Shown: positions 32,724 to 41,820 of the stretch, piece after piece
How the letters are laid out: each line of letters begins with the position of its first letter
How positions within the stretch are numbered: the first letter of the stretch is position 1
Source of the DNA: Myxococcales bacterium
GTDB taxonomy: Bacteria > Myxococcota_A > Polyangia > Palsa-1104 > JAEUJZ01
Reading direction: 5' to 3'
DNA length: 64,000 nt
Assembly (NCBI GenBank): GCA_016794465.1
Contig: JAEUKA010000013.1
Span: forward strand, 92,065-156,064
Notes under the pieces: generated by a model
Database searches by the model: none
Seen by the model: the letters and a program-made list of their open reading frames with translations, nothing else
Told to the model about the DNA's origin: nothing
Position numbers and translations under genes: made by a program

Positions 32724-35630
32724 CTACGAGCAACCGGGTACGGTCGTCATTGTCCGCAGCTTGGTGCAGCCCGCGCTGATGAAGTCGCGGTCGCTCACCG
32801 AGTACAGGCGCGCTTCCCCATCGGCGAGCAAGATCACCAGCTGCTTGCCATCCGCCGACAGCTCGGCGGACAGCGGCGGCTGCGGCAGGTCTTGCAGGGC
32901 AAACACCGGCTGACCGTCTTTGATCGCCCACACCCGCACCGAGCGATCGGCACTCGCGGTCACGATGTAGTGGCCATCGATCGAGAACTCGGCTGACCGC
33001 ACCGCACCGCGATGTCCGCTCAGCGAAAGCTGCTGCTCGCCACGGGTGGTACTGAGCACCGACACCGAGCCGTCATCCGCCGCCGACACCGCCACCGAGT
33101 CCCCCATCGCATGCGACAGCGCCACCGCCCGTACCTTGGCCGGATGTTCGTGCAGCGTCCGCAGCCGCTCGCCACTGACCACCTGCCACAGCAGCACCCG
33201 CCGTCCCGCCGCCGTGAGCAGCAGCTGTCCGTTCTGCGACAGGTCCACCGCCGTCACTTCATCCACATGCGGCAGCTGCGCACCGAGCTTGTGCCCACCT
33301 TGTCGCAGATAGACCACCTCGGCCCGATCCCCAAGACCCATCACCACGGGAAAGCCCTGCGGCGGATCATCATCGGGTGACACCAAGGCGGTCAGCACCC
33401 GCGCCGGGACCTGGCTGCGCAGCTGGTTCATCAGCAGTCCTTGCTCATTGAAAGCCAGCACGCGGCCATCGATCGAAACCATCACCTGGCTGCAGCGATA
33501 CTTGGTCGCCAGCGCTCGCACCACCGCGCCTTCGGGCAGCGCAAACTCGGCTGGCAGCGGCTGACCTTCGGCATCCCACAGCGAGACGCCACCGCTCGAA
33601 GCCGCCAGCACAAACGGCTTGCCGGTCGTCCCCCGCGCAAACGGACACAGCTTCAGCAGATGCAGTCCCGGCTCGCGCACCCGCAGAAACGGCAGCCGCA
33701 GCCCGCCCATCGCCGTCACCGCTTGCCGCAGCGCCTGCGACTCGGGAAACGGCAGCGGCTCTTTCTTGGGCGCCACCTGGGAAAGCAGCGACTTCAGGGT
33801 CTGCGCGGCTGGTGGCAGGGGCGGCGTCTTCACTTGCGCTGGCGCCGGCTCGAGATCCCGCAGCCGAGCATCAATGTTCAGCCGCACGCGCTCGTGTTCT
33901 TGGCGGTCGCGCAGGGCCAGCTGAAGCTCCTCGTTGCGCTTTTGCAGCCGGCTCTGCACGTCGAGCTGCTCGCGCCGCAGGACCGCCAGCCGCTGCTCCG
34001 ACTCGCGCTTCTGTAGCTTCAGCCGCCCCAGCTCTCGCTCTTTGCGCAGCAGCTGCCGGTCGGCATCCTTGAGCGCCGCGTACAGCTCGCTCACTTCGCC
34101 TTCCAAAGACGTGAGCCGCGTCGTCAGCTTCTCGATCTGCTGCTCGGCATACGACCGATATTCCTGTAGCAGGTTGATCTGCGACTCGCGCACCGCCGCT
34201 TCCTTCTTGTCCAGCACCCGGCGATAGGTCTGATAGGCCGCAAACGGCAGCACCGACAGAAGGCCAACCACTGCCAGCGCAAAGATGGTTCGCTGGCGCC
34301 GCTCCTCCCGATCGCGGACGTGCTGGCTGCGACCGATAAACTCCGCCAGATCCGGCGGCAGGGACTGGCCACTCTTGGGAATCGTATCGAGCGCCCGCTC
34401 AATCTCGATCCGCGACAGTGACTGCGCCGCGCTGCGACCACTCTCCCAGTAGGCAAACAGCTTGTCGGTCAGCCAGTCGGGCGTGGTGCGGTCCCGCTCT
34501 TGAATCCACTTGGCGCCAAAGACCTCGCGAAAGATGCGGTTGCGTGCAATCAGTCGCCGCTCTTCACCATCGGCCCGCAGCTTGACCATTCCCGACAGCA
34601 GCAGCAGCGACTGGAGCCGATCCTGCGGCTCGTAGAGCACCCGGTCGCCGACATAAATCCGCCGATACAGCGTCACCACACTGTGCCGATCGTGGTGGTC
34701 GCTGATGTGCTGAAACTGCGCCTCCGCAAAGCTCAGGTTCGGGTCTTTGTGACCCGACAAAAACAGCGTCGTCACCGCCGCTTTGACCAGCTCCGCAATC
34801 GGTCCCGGCTCCGGCGGCGACCTATCGACCAGCTGCTGACACAGCCGCTGCGTCATATAAGGATGGCCATCGGTCCACGCCATCACCGCCGCCAGCCACT
34901 CCGTCGCGCTGCCCGGCAGTCCGACCAGGCCCGGCAGCAGCACCTCGGCCTGCCTCGGCGTAAAGTCGTCGAGCAGCAGCCGCGTGTTGTCGAGGTTGAA
35001 CGGCGAGCGCACCGGGTCTTTGATCAGCTCCTCGGGCGTGGCGACGCCAATCAGGCAGAACGTCAGCCGAGGCCGCTTGCTAAACGATCCGCGCACCTCT
35101 TCATACAGCGAGCGCAGCGACGCAAAGAACGCATCGGTCGAGAAGCGAAAGTCGGGACTGAGCACCGTGTCGATCTCGTCGAAAAAGATCACCACCGGGG
35201 CATCGATGTGGGGCAGCACCTCTTCGTGGAAGAAGCTCGTCCACAGGTGAACCGGACCGCTGTGGGCGTGGCGGGCAAAGAACTCCGGCGCGGAAAACGG
35301 CAGCTCCAGCTCTTTGGCCGCCCGCTGAATCAGCCCGCGATACCACTCTGCTTCAGGAGGAAAGCCAAAGCCCTGCAGGTTCAGGCTCGCCGCCCGCGCT
35401 CCCCGTCGCCGCAGCTCGGTCATCGCCCGCACCCGCAGGCTCGACTTGCCAATCTGCCGCGTGCCCAGGATGTAACAGAGCCGCCCTTGCAGGAGCTCCG
35501 CCACCAGCCGGTCATCAGCCGCTCGCTCGACGTAAAACGCCTGCCCCAGCGGCACCACCCCGCCGGCATGAAAGCGCCGCGCCGGCAGAGGCTCCATCCG
35601 ACTGAGGTTTTCCGCTGACGCCATGGCCAT
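32724..35630 (-). CDS. AAA-like NTPase with membrane segment, coiled coil and WD40 repeats
   Basis: A 968-residue STAND-like protein. Residues 45-330 form a P-loop NTPase: Walker A ILGTRQIGKSS near 53-63 and Walker B VVIFFDEIDT near 145-154, with a winged-helix-like part to about 400. A membrane segment (TIFALAVVGLLSVLPFAAY) lies near 443-461, a long coiled coil covers about 465-600, and the C-terminal 330 residues hold WD40-type repeats (for example RSAEFSIDGHYIVTASADRSVRVWA). The layout is that of a sensor-switch protein of a signalling or immunity pathway. Its ATG directly follows the stop of the phosphoesterase-NTPase gene, so the two are translationally coupled. Confidence 0.8.
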   Translation of the reverse strand: MAMASAENLSRMEPLPARRFHAGGVVPLGQAFYVERAADDRLVAELLQGRLCYILGTRQIGKSSLRVRAMTELRRRGARAASLNLQGFGFPPEAEWYRGLIQRAAKELELPFSAPEFFARHAHSGPVHLWTSFFHEEVLPHIDAPVVIFFDEIDTVLSPDFRFSTDAFFASLRSLYEEVRGSFSKRPRLTFCLIGVATPEELIKDPVRSPFNLDNTRLLLDDFTPRQAEVLLPGLVGLPGSATEWLAAVMAWTDGHPYMTQRLCQQLVDRSPPEPGPIAELVKAAVTTLFLSGHKDPNLSFAEAQFQHISDHHDRHSVVTLYRRIYVGDRVLYEPQDRLQSLLLLSGMVKLRADGEERRLIARNRIFREVFGAKWIQERDRTTPDWLTDKLFAYWESGRSAAQSLSRIEIERALDTIPKSGQSLPPDLAEFIGRSQHVRDREERRQRTIFALAVVGLLSVLPFAAYQTYRRVLDKKEAAVRESQINLLQEYRSYAEQQIEKLTTRLTSLEGEVSELYAALKDADRQLLRKERELGRLKLQKRESEQRLAVLRREQLDVQSRLQKRNEELQLALRDRQEHERVRLNIDARLRDLEPAPAQVKTPPLPPAAQTLKSLLSQVAPKKEPLPFPESQALRQAVTAMGGLRLPFLRVREPGLHLLKLCPFARGTTGKPFVLAASSGGVSLWDAEGQPLPAEFALPEGAVVRALATKYRCSQVMVSIDGRVLAFNEQGLLMNQLRSQVPARVLTALVSPDDDPPQGFPVVMGLGDRAEVVYLRQGGHKLGAQLPHVDEVTAVDLSQNGQLLLTAAGRRVLLWQVVSGERLRTLHEHPAKVRAVALSHAMGDSVAVSAADDGSVSVLSTTRGEQQLSLSGHRGAVRSAEFSIDGHYIVTASADRSVRVWAIKDGQPVFALQDLPQPPLSAELSADGKQLVILLADGEARLYSVSDRDFISAGCTKLRTMTTVPGCS

Positions 35631-37862
35631 TTACCGATGCTCGCGCAGGTAGTCCTCGTAGAGCGGATAGCGCAGCTTCAGCCCCGTCGAGGTACTTCGC
35701 AATAGGCCGCTGCTCAGCAGGTGTTGCCGCTCGCTCGCCGAGAGCTGGCCGCCCCGCAGCAGCCGTCCCAGCGCGTCATCCAGCTCGGGCACTCGCCGAA
35801 TCCACTGTCGCACCGACTCCAGGTGATGCTGGCAGATCCGCAGCAGGTACTCGCGGTCCAGGTTCAGCACCCCGGTCCGGCTGGCATCATCAAGTACGCG
35901 CCGCAGCAGGTTCGGCTGCCCCCCAACGACCTGCATCAGCGCATCGGTGGCAACCTCGGCGCCCGACAAGCGCTCGTAGCTGCGGATGAGTCGCACCACC
36001 TCGTCGCGGCTGAAGTCATCGACATCGATCCGCTCCGCATGGTTCAGAAACTGCGAGCCGTAGATGACCTCTTGCGGCGACTCCATCGTCGAGATCACCG
36101 TGATGATTCGCAGCTGCAGCCAGCTTACCGACCCCTCGCCGGAAAGATGCAGCGACTGCTGGGTACAGTCCGCCCAGTGACGCAGCATCCCAAACAGCTC
36201 GGCCCCGATCGGGCTGTGCAGCAGCAGATTCCCCGACAGAAGAATCAGCGCCAGCCCGGCTTGCAGTCGCGGAAAGATGTCTTCTTCCAGCAGCCAGTTG
36301 AGCCGCTCGATGTGATCGTGCTGCTCAAAGCGACTCTTGACCCACTGTGCGTAGTCCTTTTCGCCCGTGCGCTGCGCCACCGCCCGCGCCAGCCGCAGCG
36401 CCATTCCCCGCAGCACGCCGTCCAGGTGATCGCGGTGGTCGAGTCGAAAGTTGGCAAAGTCGAGCAGTACCTCCAGCGGCTTCCGACCGCGCTTGCCATC
36501 TTCCGTGCGCACCCCGGACAAGACCTGGCGCAGCAGCGTCTTTTTGCCGCAGAACGCCGGCCCCCACAGCACCACCGGATTGTGAGTCTCACCGCGCAGG
36601 TAACGACGCAGCGGCAGCTCCAGCCGCTCGCGCGCCACATAGTGTTCCAGCGACACCGTCCCAAGCCCTGGCTCGCCCGGCAGCTCGGTTCGCAAGGCCG
36701 GGTCCGAAGACGAGCCGCGCGGCAGAGGCTCCAGCGTGGGATTGCTGCCCGGAACCGACACCAGCACCGGGAGCGTCCGCAGCCGCTTGACCGGCACCGG
36801 CCGCTGTAGCTGTCCATCGCTGTGCAGGTAATAGCGCCGGTTGTCGGGCTCAAAGCGCCACTCGCCATCCGCTTTTTCGACGTACTCACGCGGCCACAGC
36901 CGCAGCAGACCGTCCTCTAGGTCAATCTGCCCCAGGCTATAGCCGTGCAGCCGCGTCTCTTGCGTGTCTTTGCCGAAGCGATCTCGGCTCCACAGCGACG
37001 CCGCTTGAATCCGAAAGCGCTCGCTGCCCCCGCCCTCGCTGTGCTGCGAGACTTGCGGCTCGTGCATGTGTCCGTACAGGTGTGCCGCGAACCGCTCACG
37101 CTGAATCAGCAGCGACTTGTAGTTTTGCAAGCTGCGATCGTTGAGCCAGTCGGGCGGATGGTGCGACAGCAGCAGCGCCGCGTCGTGGTTGTCCTCCCAG
37201 CGCGGTCCCGCCACCTGGCTTAGCTGCCGAGGACTCAGCTCCAGCCGACCTTTGTAGTAGCCGTCCCCCAGCTGCAGAAACGCCGAGTTCAGTCCCGCCA
37301 CCAGCAGCTTGGCCCCGTTCTTTTCGATCGTCGCGGCAAAGTCCCCCGGCAGCAGACCAGTCGCGCGTACCTCGATCCACGACGGCAGCGGGTGCTTCTT
37401 CAGCCACGCCTTGGCAAACGCCCGGTAGTTGGCAAACGCCGTCGCAATCGGCTTGTGATACTGCGCGTGGTTCTTCGAGTCGTGGTCCCAGAACGCCTCC
37501 TGCACTTTCTGGTTTTTTTCCCACGCATCGAACACCACCGCCGCCATGTCCGAGCCATCGGGACGCACCAGATCGTGGTTGCCCGGCACCGCCAGCAGCA
37601 CTGGGTCCGAGCCCAGCTCGCGCAGCCGCGTGACGAGCAGATCCAGAAACACGCCCAGTCCCTCGAACTGCTTTGCTTCCCCGCTCTGCGTCAGATCGCC
37701 GGTAAACAGCACCAGATCGATCGGTCCGTCGCGATGCAGCAGCTCTAGATCGATCAGCAGCCGGCGCAGCAGCTCGGGAACCTCGGTCTTTTGATCGAGG
37801 CGGTTCACGCCCTGATGAAAGTCGGACAGGTGTAGCCAGCGAATCCGTCGGTCCCTACCCAT
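35631..37862 (-). CDS. Metallophosphoesterase fused to AAA-like NTPase
   Basis: A 743-residue two-domain protein. The calcineurin-like phosphoesterase occupies about residues 1-330, with the metal motifs RWLHLSDFHQ, VLFTGDLT, VPGNHDL, LLLSHHPP and LYGHMHEP all intact. From about 430 a P-loop NTPase begins (VVLWGPAFCGKKTLL); its expected Walker B strand reads ALILLSGN with no acidic pair, so hydrolysis may be weak or absent. A winged-helix-like C-terminus ends PLYEDYLREHR. The start is the ATG just before RIRWLHLSDFH; an upstream frame would add 36 low-complexity residues. The stop is immediately followed by the ATG of the NTPase-WD40 gene. Confidence 0.82.
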   Translation of the reverse strand: MGRDRRIRWLHLSDFHQGVNRLDQKTEVPELLRRLLIDLELLHRDGPIDLVLFTGDLTQSGEAKQFEGLGVFLDLLVTRLRELGSDPVLLAVPGNHDLVRPDGSDMAAVVFDAWEKNQKVQEAFWDHDSKNHAQYHKPIATAFANYRAFAKAWLKKHPLPSWIEVRATGLLPGDFAATIEKNGAKLLVAGLNSAFLQLGDGYYKGRLELSPRQLSQVAGPRWEDNHDAALLLSHHPPDWLNDRSLQNYKSLLIQRERFAAHLYGHMHEPQVSQHSEGGGSERFRIQAASLWSRDRFGKDTQETRLHGYSLGQIDLEDGLLRLWPREYVEKADGEWRFEPDNRRYYLHSDGQLQRPVPVKRLRTLPVLVSVPGSNPTLEPLPRGSSSDPALRTELPGEPGLGTVSLEHYVARERLELPLRRYLRGETHNPVVLWGPAFCGKKTLLRQVLSGVRTEDGKRGRKPLEVLLDFANFRLDHRDHLDGVLRGMALRLARAVAQRTGEKDYAQWVKSRFEQHDHIERLNWLLEEDIFPRLQAGLALILLSGNLLLHSPIGAELFGMLRHWADCTQQSLHLSGEGSVSWLQLRIITVISTMESPQEVIYGSQFLNHAERIDVDDFSRDEVVRLIRSYERLSGAEVATDALMQVVGGQPNLLRRVLDDASRTGVLNLDREYLLRICQHHLESVRQWIRRVPELDDALGRLLRGGQLSASERQHLLSSGLLRSTSTGLKLRYPLYEDYLREHR

Positions 37863-38009
37863 CTTGCCCCCGAGCCGCGCGGCAGCAGCCCCACTTGCTT
37901 TGCTGTTTCGCGCCGCCCTGCTTATGAATCTACGACAACTGGAAAGCCGCGAAAAATTTGGTGCTGCCAAGCCATGAATCTCCCTCTAGAGAGGGCCATT
38001 GCCCGCCAC

Positions 38010-40121
38010 TTACAGCTTGCGCAGCTTCACCGCTTGGCACTCTTCCAGGGGCGTTCCGTCGGGACGGCGGGGACAGATGCGAAGCTGCTGCGGCAGGATC
38101 TCCAGTCGCAAGTAGTGGTGTTCATTGGCGAAAAACTGCGGCTGGTTCTTGCATTTCCGGCGGCGCGGATCGCAGCGCAGCGGCCGTAGCTCGGCGCCAC
38201 CACCACCTGTCACCACGTAGTCCAGCCCCTGCCGCTGTCCGCGCTCGTAGTCGTGGTCATGTCCCGAGATGAGCAGCGTGGTCTGATGCTTGGTCAAGAT
38301 CGGCACCAAGTGACGAATCGCCGTCGGATAGTCCCCGTGCCAGCCGACCGAGAAAGGCCCCTCGTGCATCCACGCAACGATCGCTCGTGGCCGAGGCTGC
38401 GCCGCATTCGCTCGGGTCAGATCGGCATCCAGCCAGCGGTGCTGCTCGGCCTTGCCGGCTTGGTTGCTGTCGATGCTGACAAAGTGAACCCCCGCCACAT
38501 CGAAGCTGTAGTAGCCGCGCGCCGCCTCGCTTAAGTTGCCCAGCCGCTGCGGCACCTGCACCGTCTGCGCCAGGACCCGACTGGGCGGCAGCGACTCGCC
38601 TGGCGGCACCGCCACCTGCGGCGCAAACATCGTCTGAAACAGCGCAAACAGCCGCGCGGCCCCCTGTTTTCGCACCGCGTAGTCGTGATTGCCCGGCGAG
38701 ATATACACGGGCGTTCGACTGAGCAGCGGCGCCGTCACCGCGAAGAAGCGATCCCAGTCGCCTTCTTCGGTGCCGCGCTCGACCAGATCGCCGGTGTGCA
38801 GCACCAAGTCCGGGTCTTCGGCGAGGATCGCCTGTAGCACCTGCGCATGCACCGGATGCCCCGAGCGACTGTCGCCATACACCACCACTTTGATCGGCAT
38901 CCCTGCGACCGGCGGCGTATGAAACGTCTGCAGCGCCAGATCGCTGCGCCGGGCACCCTCGCCGAGCAGCGCCACTTGGTAGTGGTACAGCGTCCCCGCC
39001 TTGAGCCCGGCCAGGTGCAGCCGATGGACGGTCTGCGCGGGCCCCGGCGACTCGACCTCGCGGTCGCGATGCTGAAGCTTTTCGCCCTTGCCGTAGCGCA
39101 GCACGATGCGCGAGGGCAGCTCTGTCTCGACCGTTACGTCCAGGCTGTTGTCGCTCATCCGCTCGATATACGGACCGCGCAGCAGCCTAGGCCCGGACAG
39201 CGCCAAAAGCTCCGCTTCCACCTGCGGACAGCGCAGCGGCGACTTGGGATGCGCCTCGATGGCCAGCACATTGCCACGCCCACGCAGTCCCGCCGTGGAA
39301 ACCGGCACATAGTACCGCTCGGGATCAGACGGACCCCGGTCACTGGCCAGCAGCTGCTCGGTTCCTGGCGGCGGCTCGGGCAGGCGACTGCGAACCACCT
39401 CGCTGCCGTTGAGGTGCGCGACAAAGCCATCGCTATAGCGGATGCGCAGCAGCAACGTCCCCGCGCTACCGCCCATTCCCGGCGCGCCAAAAAAGTCGAA
39501 CTTCCGCCGCAGGTACAGGCTTCCCCCGCAGGCGGGCAGCAGCGGCTCGTGGGACGCGCGCGCGGATCGCCCCGAGTGCTTGCCCAGCACCGGTGATGCG
39601 ACCAGCAGCGCCGCCGGCAGACCGCTTGCCAGCCCCGCCCGCACCGCCGCGCCCACCACATCCACCACGGCCACGGGTGGCGAGCTGGTCGAGCCAGAGT
39701 CCATCACGATCTCCCGAGCGGCTGTCTCGGGCTCACTACCGGCTGGCGGCGCCTCTTCATAGATTGGCAGCCCCAGCCCGCTCGGCTGCGGCTCCGACGG
39801 TCGCTCGATGCCATTGGTATTGGGGCTGGGAACTTGCACCGCGTCCTGCGACCACAGCGACGGCACCAGCACGGCCCCCGGCTCGCGTGGACCTGGCTCG
39901 GGCGGGTGGCTGCTCAGCTTTGACCACTGGGCATCGTCAAACTCTGGGCGGGTCCAGTCGTCCTTCGGCGGTCGGAACGTCCGCAGCAGCCGGCCCTGGT
40001 CCCCGGCAGAGACGCTGTGCGACAAGAGCACGGTGTGAGCCGGCTCAGCCAGCGGCGCATCGGCCCGCAGCAGCCCGATCGCTGCCACGAAGACTCCGCC
40101 AATGAACCGACCTTTGCGCAT
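38010..40121 (-). CDS. Secreted purple-acid-phosphatase-like metallophosphoesterase
   Basis: A 703-residue exported protein with a signal peptide (FIGGVFVAAIGLLRADA). The N-terminal 300 residues contain beta-sandwich galactose-binding-like segments (LLLRIRYSDGFVAHLNG). A fibronectin-III/PAP N-domain follows near 320-410 (IVLRYGKGE, LKAGTLYHYQV). The catalytic phosphoesterase domain lies near 415-690: VVYGDSRSGH, LVLHTGDLVERG, YISPGNHDYA, IVAWMHEGPF and LISGHDHDYERG, so all metal-binding residues are present. It should hydrolyse phosphate esters outside the cytoplasm. It is followed, in the same direction after 147 bp, by the phosphoesterase-NTPase gene, but belongs to a different subfamily. 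Confidence 0.85.
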   Translation of the reverse strand: MRKGRFIGGVFVAAIGLLRADAPLAEPAHTVLLSHSVSAGDQGRLLRTFRPPKDDWTRPEFDDAQWSKLSSHPPEPGPREPGAVLVPSLWSQDAVQVPSPNTNGIERPSEPQPSGLGLPIYEEAPPAGSEPETAAREIVMDSGSTSSPPVAVVDVVGAAVRAGLASGLPAALLVASPVLGKHSGRSARASHEPLLPACGGSLYLRRKFDFFGAPGMGGSAGTLLLRIRYSDGFVAHLNGSEVVRSRLPEPPPGTEQLLASDRGPSDPERYYVPVSTAGLRGRGNVLAIEAHPKSPLRCPQVEAELLALSGPRLLRGPYIERMSDNSLDVTVETELPSRIVLRYGKGEKLQHRDREVESPGPAQTVHRLHLAGLKAGTLYHYQVALLGEGARRSDLALQTFHTPPVAGMPIKVVVYGDSRSGHPVHAQVLQAILAEDPDLVLHTGDLVERGTEEGDWDRFFAVTAPLLSRTPVYISPGNHDYAVRKQGAARLFALFQTMFAPQVAVPPGESLPPSRVLAQTVQVPQRLGNLSEAARGYYSFDVAGVHFVSIDSNQAGKAEQHRWLDADLTRANAAQPRPRAIVAWMHEGPFSVGWHGDYPTAIRHLVPILTKHQTTLLISGHDHDYERGQRQGLDYVVTGGGGAELRPLRCDPRRRKCKNQPQFFANEHHYLRLEILPQQLRICPRRPDGTPLEECQAVKLRKL

Positions 40122-40426
40122 ACCCGATCCATTTTGGCAAAATCTGCGCGTCCCCTGTCGGAAAAGACGGCTCCCTTGTCAGATCGCACCGCTATGTGTG
40201 AAAAGAGAAAGCGACGAGGACCCACCGATCGCGGGGGTCGTATCCGCAGGGGCAGGACAGCAAGCATCGGCAGCAGGTGGGGCGTGTAAACCCTTTCGCA
40301 GTGCGCGGGAATGTGCGCGGCAGCCTGCGCAGGTTGATACGCAAAATTCACACGATGGTTGAACCTGCTAGCACCTGACTCAAACAGACATTCCGACGAC
40401 AAACCTTGGTGATAAGAGGAAGCAAC
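40122..40426. other. Intergenic region between divergent genes
   Basis: About 300 bp between the secreted phosphoesterase (leftward) and a small rightward gene. Promoters for both are expected, but no clear -35/-10 pair, operator, RNA gene or open frame could be supported. Confidence 0.5.
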
Positions 40427-40717
40427 ATGGCAGACAAGCCTGGCGCGCCCCATGCAGTAGATCCCGGCCAGAGCGGCAGCCCCAAAGCCGCCGATGTCGC
40501 CGCAACCAAACCCGCAAATCAGGCCAAGGAGCAGCCTCAGATGATCCAGGCATCTTTGGGAGAACGAGATCGTGCAATCAAGATCCTGGCAAAGTCCATC
40601 TTCCGTGAGCTGAAGATGAACGGGTACGAAACCCGCCAGATCGTCGCTTTGTCGTCTGAACTACTTGGGCTCGTGACCACCAACATGAAGCCCGATGGCA
40701 TGGATGGGGGCGGCTAG
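40427..40717 (+). CDS. Small hypothetical protein
   Basis: A 96-residue protein beginning MADKPGAPHAVDPG, with a GAGGAAG site ahead of the ATG. The first 45 residues are Ala/Pro/Lys/Gln-rich and disordered. The last 50 form a compact helical domain (RAIKILAKSIFRELKMNG, then TRQIVALSSELLGLVT) with a Gly-rich tail. There is no membrane segment. This kind of small helical protein with a flexible N-terminus is common in myxobacteria, but no family was recognised. A secreted-protein gene follows 30 nt downstream in the same direction. Confidence 0.7.
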   Translation: MADKPGAPHAVDPGQSGSPKAADVAATKPANQAKEQPQMIQASLGERDRAIKILAKSIFRELKMNGYETRQIVALSSELLGLVTTNMKPDGMDGGG

Positions 40718-40746
40718 CGCCCCGCTGTTTGTGACAAGCTCTAGTC

Positions 40747-41820
40747 GTGATCGCCCGCCGCCTAGCTTCCGCCCGCCGCTTCGGCCTTCTGTTTGGCTTC
40801 GTTCTTGGGACACTCTCGGGACTGCCTGCCCAGGCCGGAACCCCGGAGGATCGTGATCCCGCCGAGTGGCCTTTTGCTCCTGATTCGCCTTGGAATACGC
40901 CGCTTGGGTCCGCCGTGGCCGTTGATGCCGCTTCAGCACCTTGTAGTCGGGCGCTGCAGGACGAAAAGCTCGCCGCCGACATCAACGCCGCGCAGTGGAG
41001 CCACCCGATCTTCCTGGCCGCTCCGACCGATCCGCCGGTCCCGATCGTCGTCAAAGGCAAGACCATCGCCACCGTGCGCGTCCCGTCCGCTGCCGAGCCC
41101 GCCCAGCCGCGCAGTCCAGACAGTGACGCCCACCTGCACATCATCGACCCCGAGCGTCGCTACGTCCACGAGCTGTGGCACGCCAGTCGCCGCAAGGATG
41201 GCTCGCTCCGCGCCGAGAGCTACACCCGCAACGAGCTGCACGGGCTAGGCGTCGGCCAAGGTGGCGAGCGGGCGTACGGCGGCAGTGCCATCGGGGGCCT
41301 GATTCGTCGCCGCGAGCTGTCCCAGGGCATCCGGCACGCGCTCGCGCTGGCGCTGCCCCGCAGTCACCTTCGCCTCGGTCCGGTCTGGCCGGCTACCTTA
41401 GAAGACAACGGCGCCCAGGCGACCTATCGCGGCGCGGTGCCGATGGGGCAGCTGGTGACGCTTGTGCCCAAGACCGATCTGGATGGGCTTGGGCTCAGTG
41501 CAGAAGGCAAGGTGATTGCGCGCGCGCTGGCCGAGTATGGCGCCTATGTGGTCGATGCGTCGGCAGACCTGACTTTTTATGCCGAGCCGAGCGCTGAGCC
41601 GGACCTGACGGGAGCCCGCGCCGACCTGGCCAAGCTGCGACCCCTTTTGCGCTGTGTGCAGAATGCCGGCAAGGCGGCTGTCGGGGGTCCAGGGACTCGC
41701 ACCGCACCCCATGCCCCCGCGCTGCGCCCGCCACTTCCCGAGCCCGCTGCCCTGGTGAAGCCGTCCCTGAGCAAGAGCAAGCCGGCGGCTACAGGCCCGC
41801 AGGGTAAAGCTCGGCGATAA
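40747..41820 (+). CDS. Secreted hypothetical protein
   Basis: A 357-residue exported protein with signal FGLLFGFVLGTLSGLPAQA. The mature part starts with a motif-like segment FAPDSPWNTPLG; then DAHLHIIDPERRYVHELW, a small-residue stretch AYGGSAIGGLIRRREL with GIRHALALALP, and GAVPMGQLVTLV followed by ARALAEYGAYVVD. This combination matches a myxobacterial and actinobacterial secreted family I have seen without an assigned function. Several conserved His and Asp could bind metal. The last 60 residues are Pro/Lys-rich. The 3' end overlaps the convergent HEAT/TPR gene by 32 bp. Confidence 0.72.
   Translation: MIARRLASARRFGLLFGFVLGTLSGLPAQAGTPEDRDPAEWPFAPDSPWNTPLGSAVAVDAASAPCSRALQDEKLAADINAAQWSHPIFLAAPTDPPVPIVVKGKTIATVRVPSAAEPAQPRSPDSDAHLHIIDPERRYVHELWHASRRKDGSLRAESYTRNELHGLGVGQGGERAYGGSAIGGLIRRRELSQGIRHALALALPRSHLRLGPVWPATLEDNGAQATYRGAVPMGQLVTLVPKTDLDGLGLSAEGKVIARALAEYGAYVVDASADLTFYAEPSAEPDLTGARADLAKLRPLLRCVQNAGKAAVGGPGTRTAPHAPALRPPLPEPAALVKPSLSKSKPAATGPQGKARR

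Noticed and set aside
34500..35618. 372-residue plus-strand frame opposite the NTPase-WD40 gene
   Set aside because: Shadow of the real gene; no motif, and no ribosome site.
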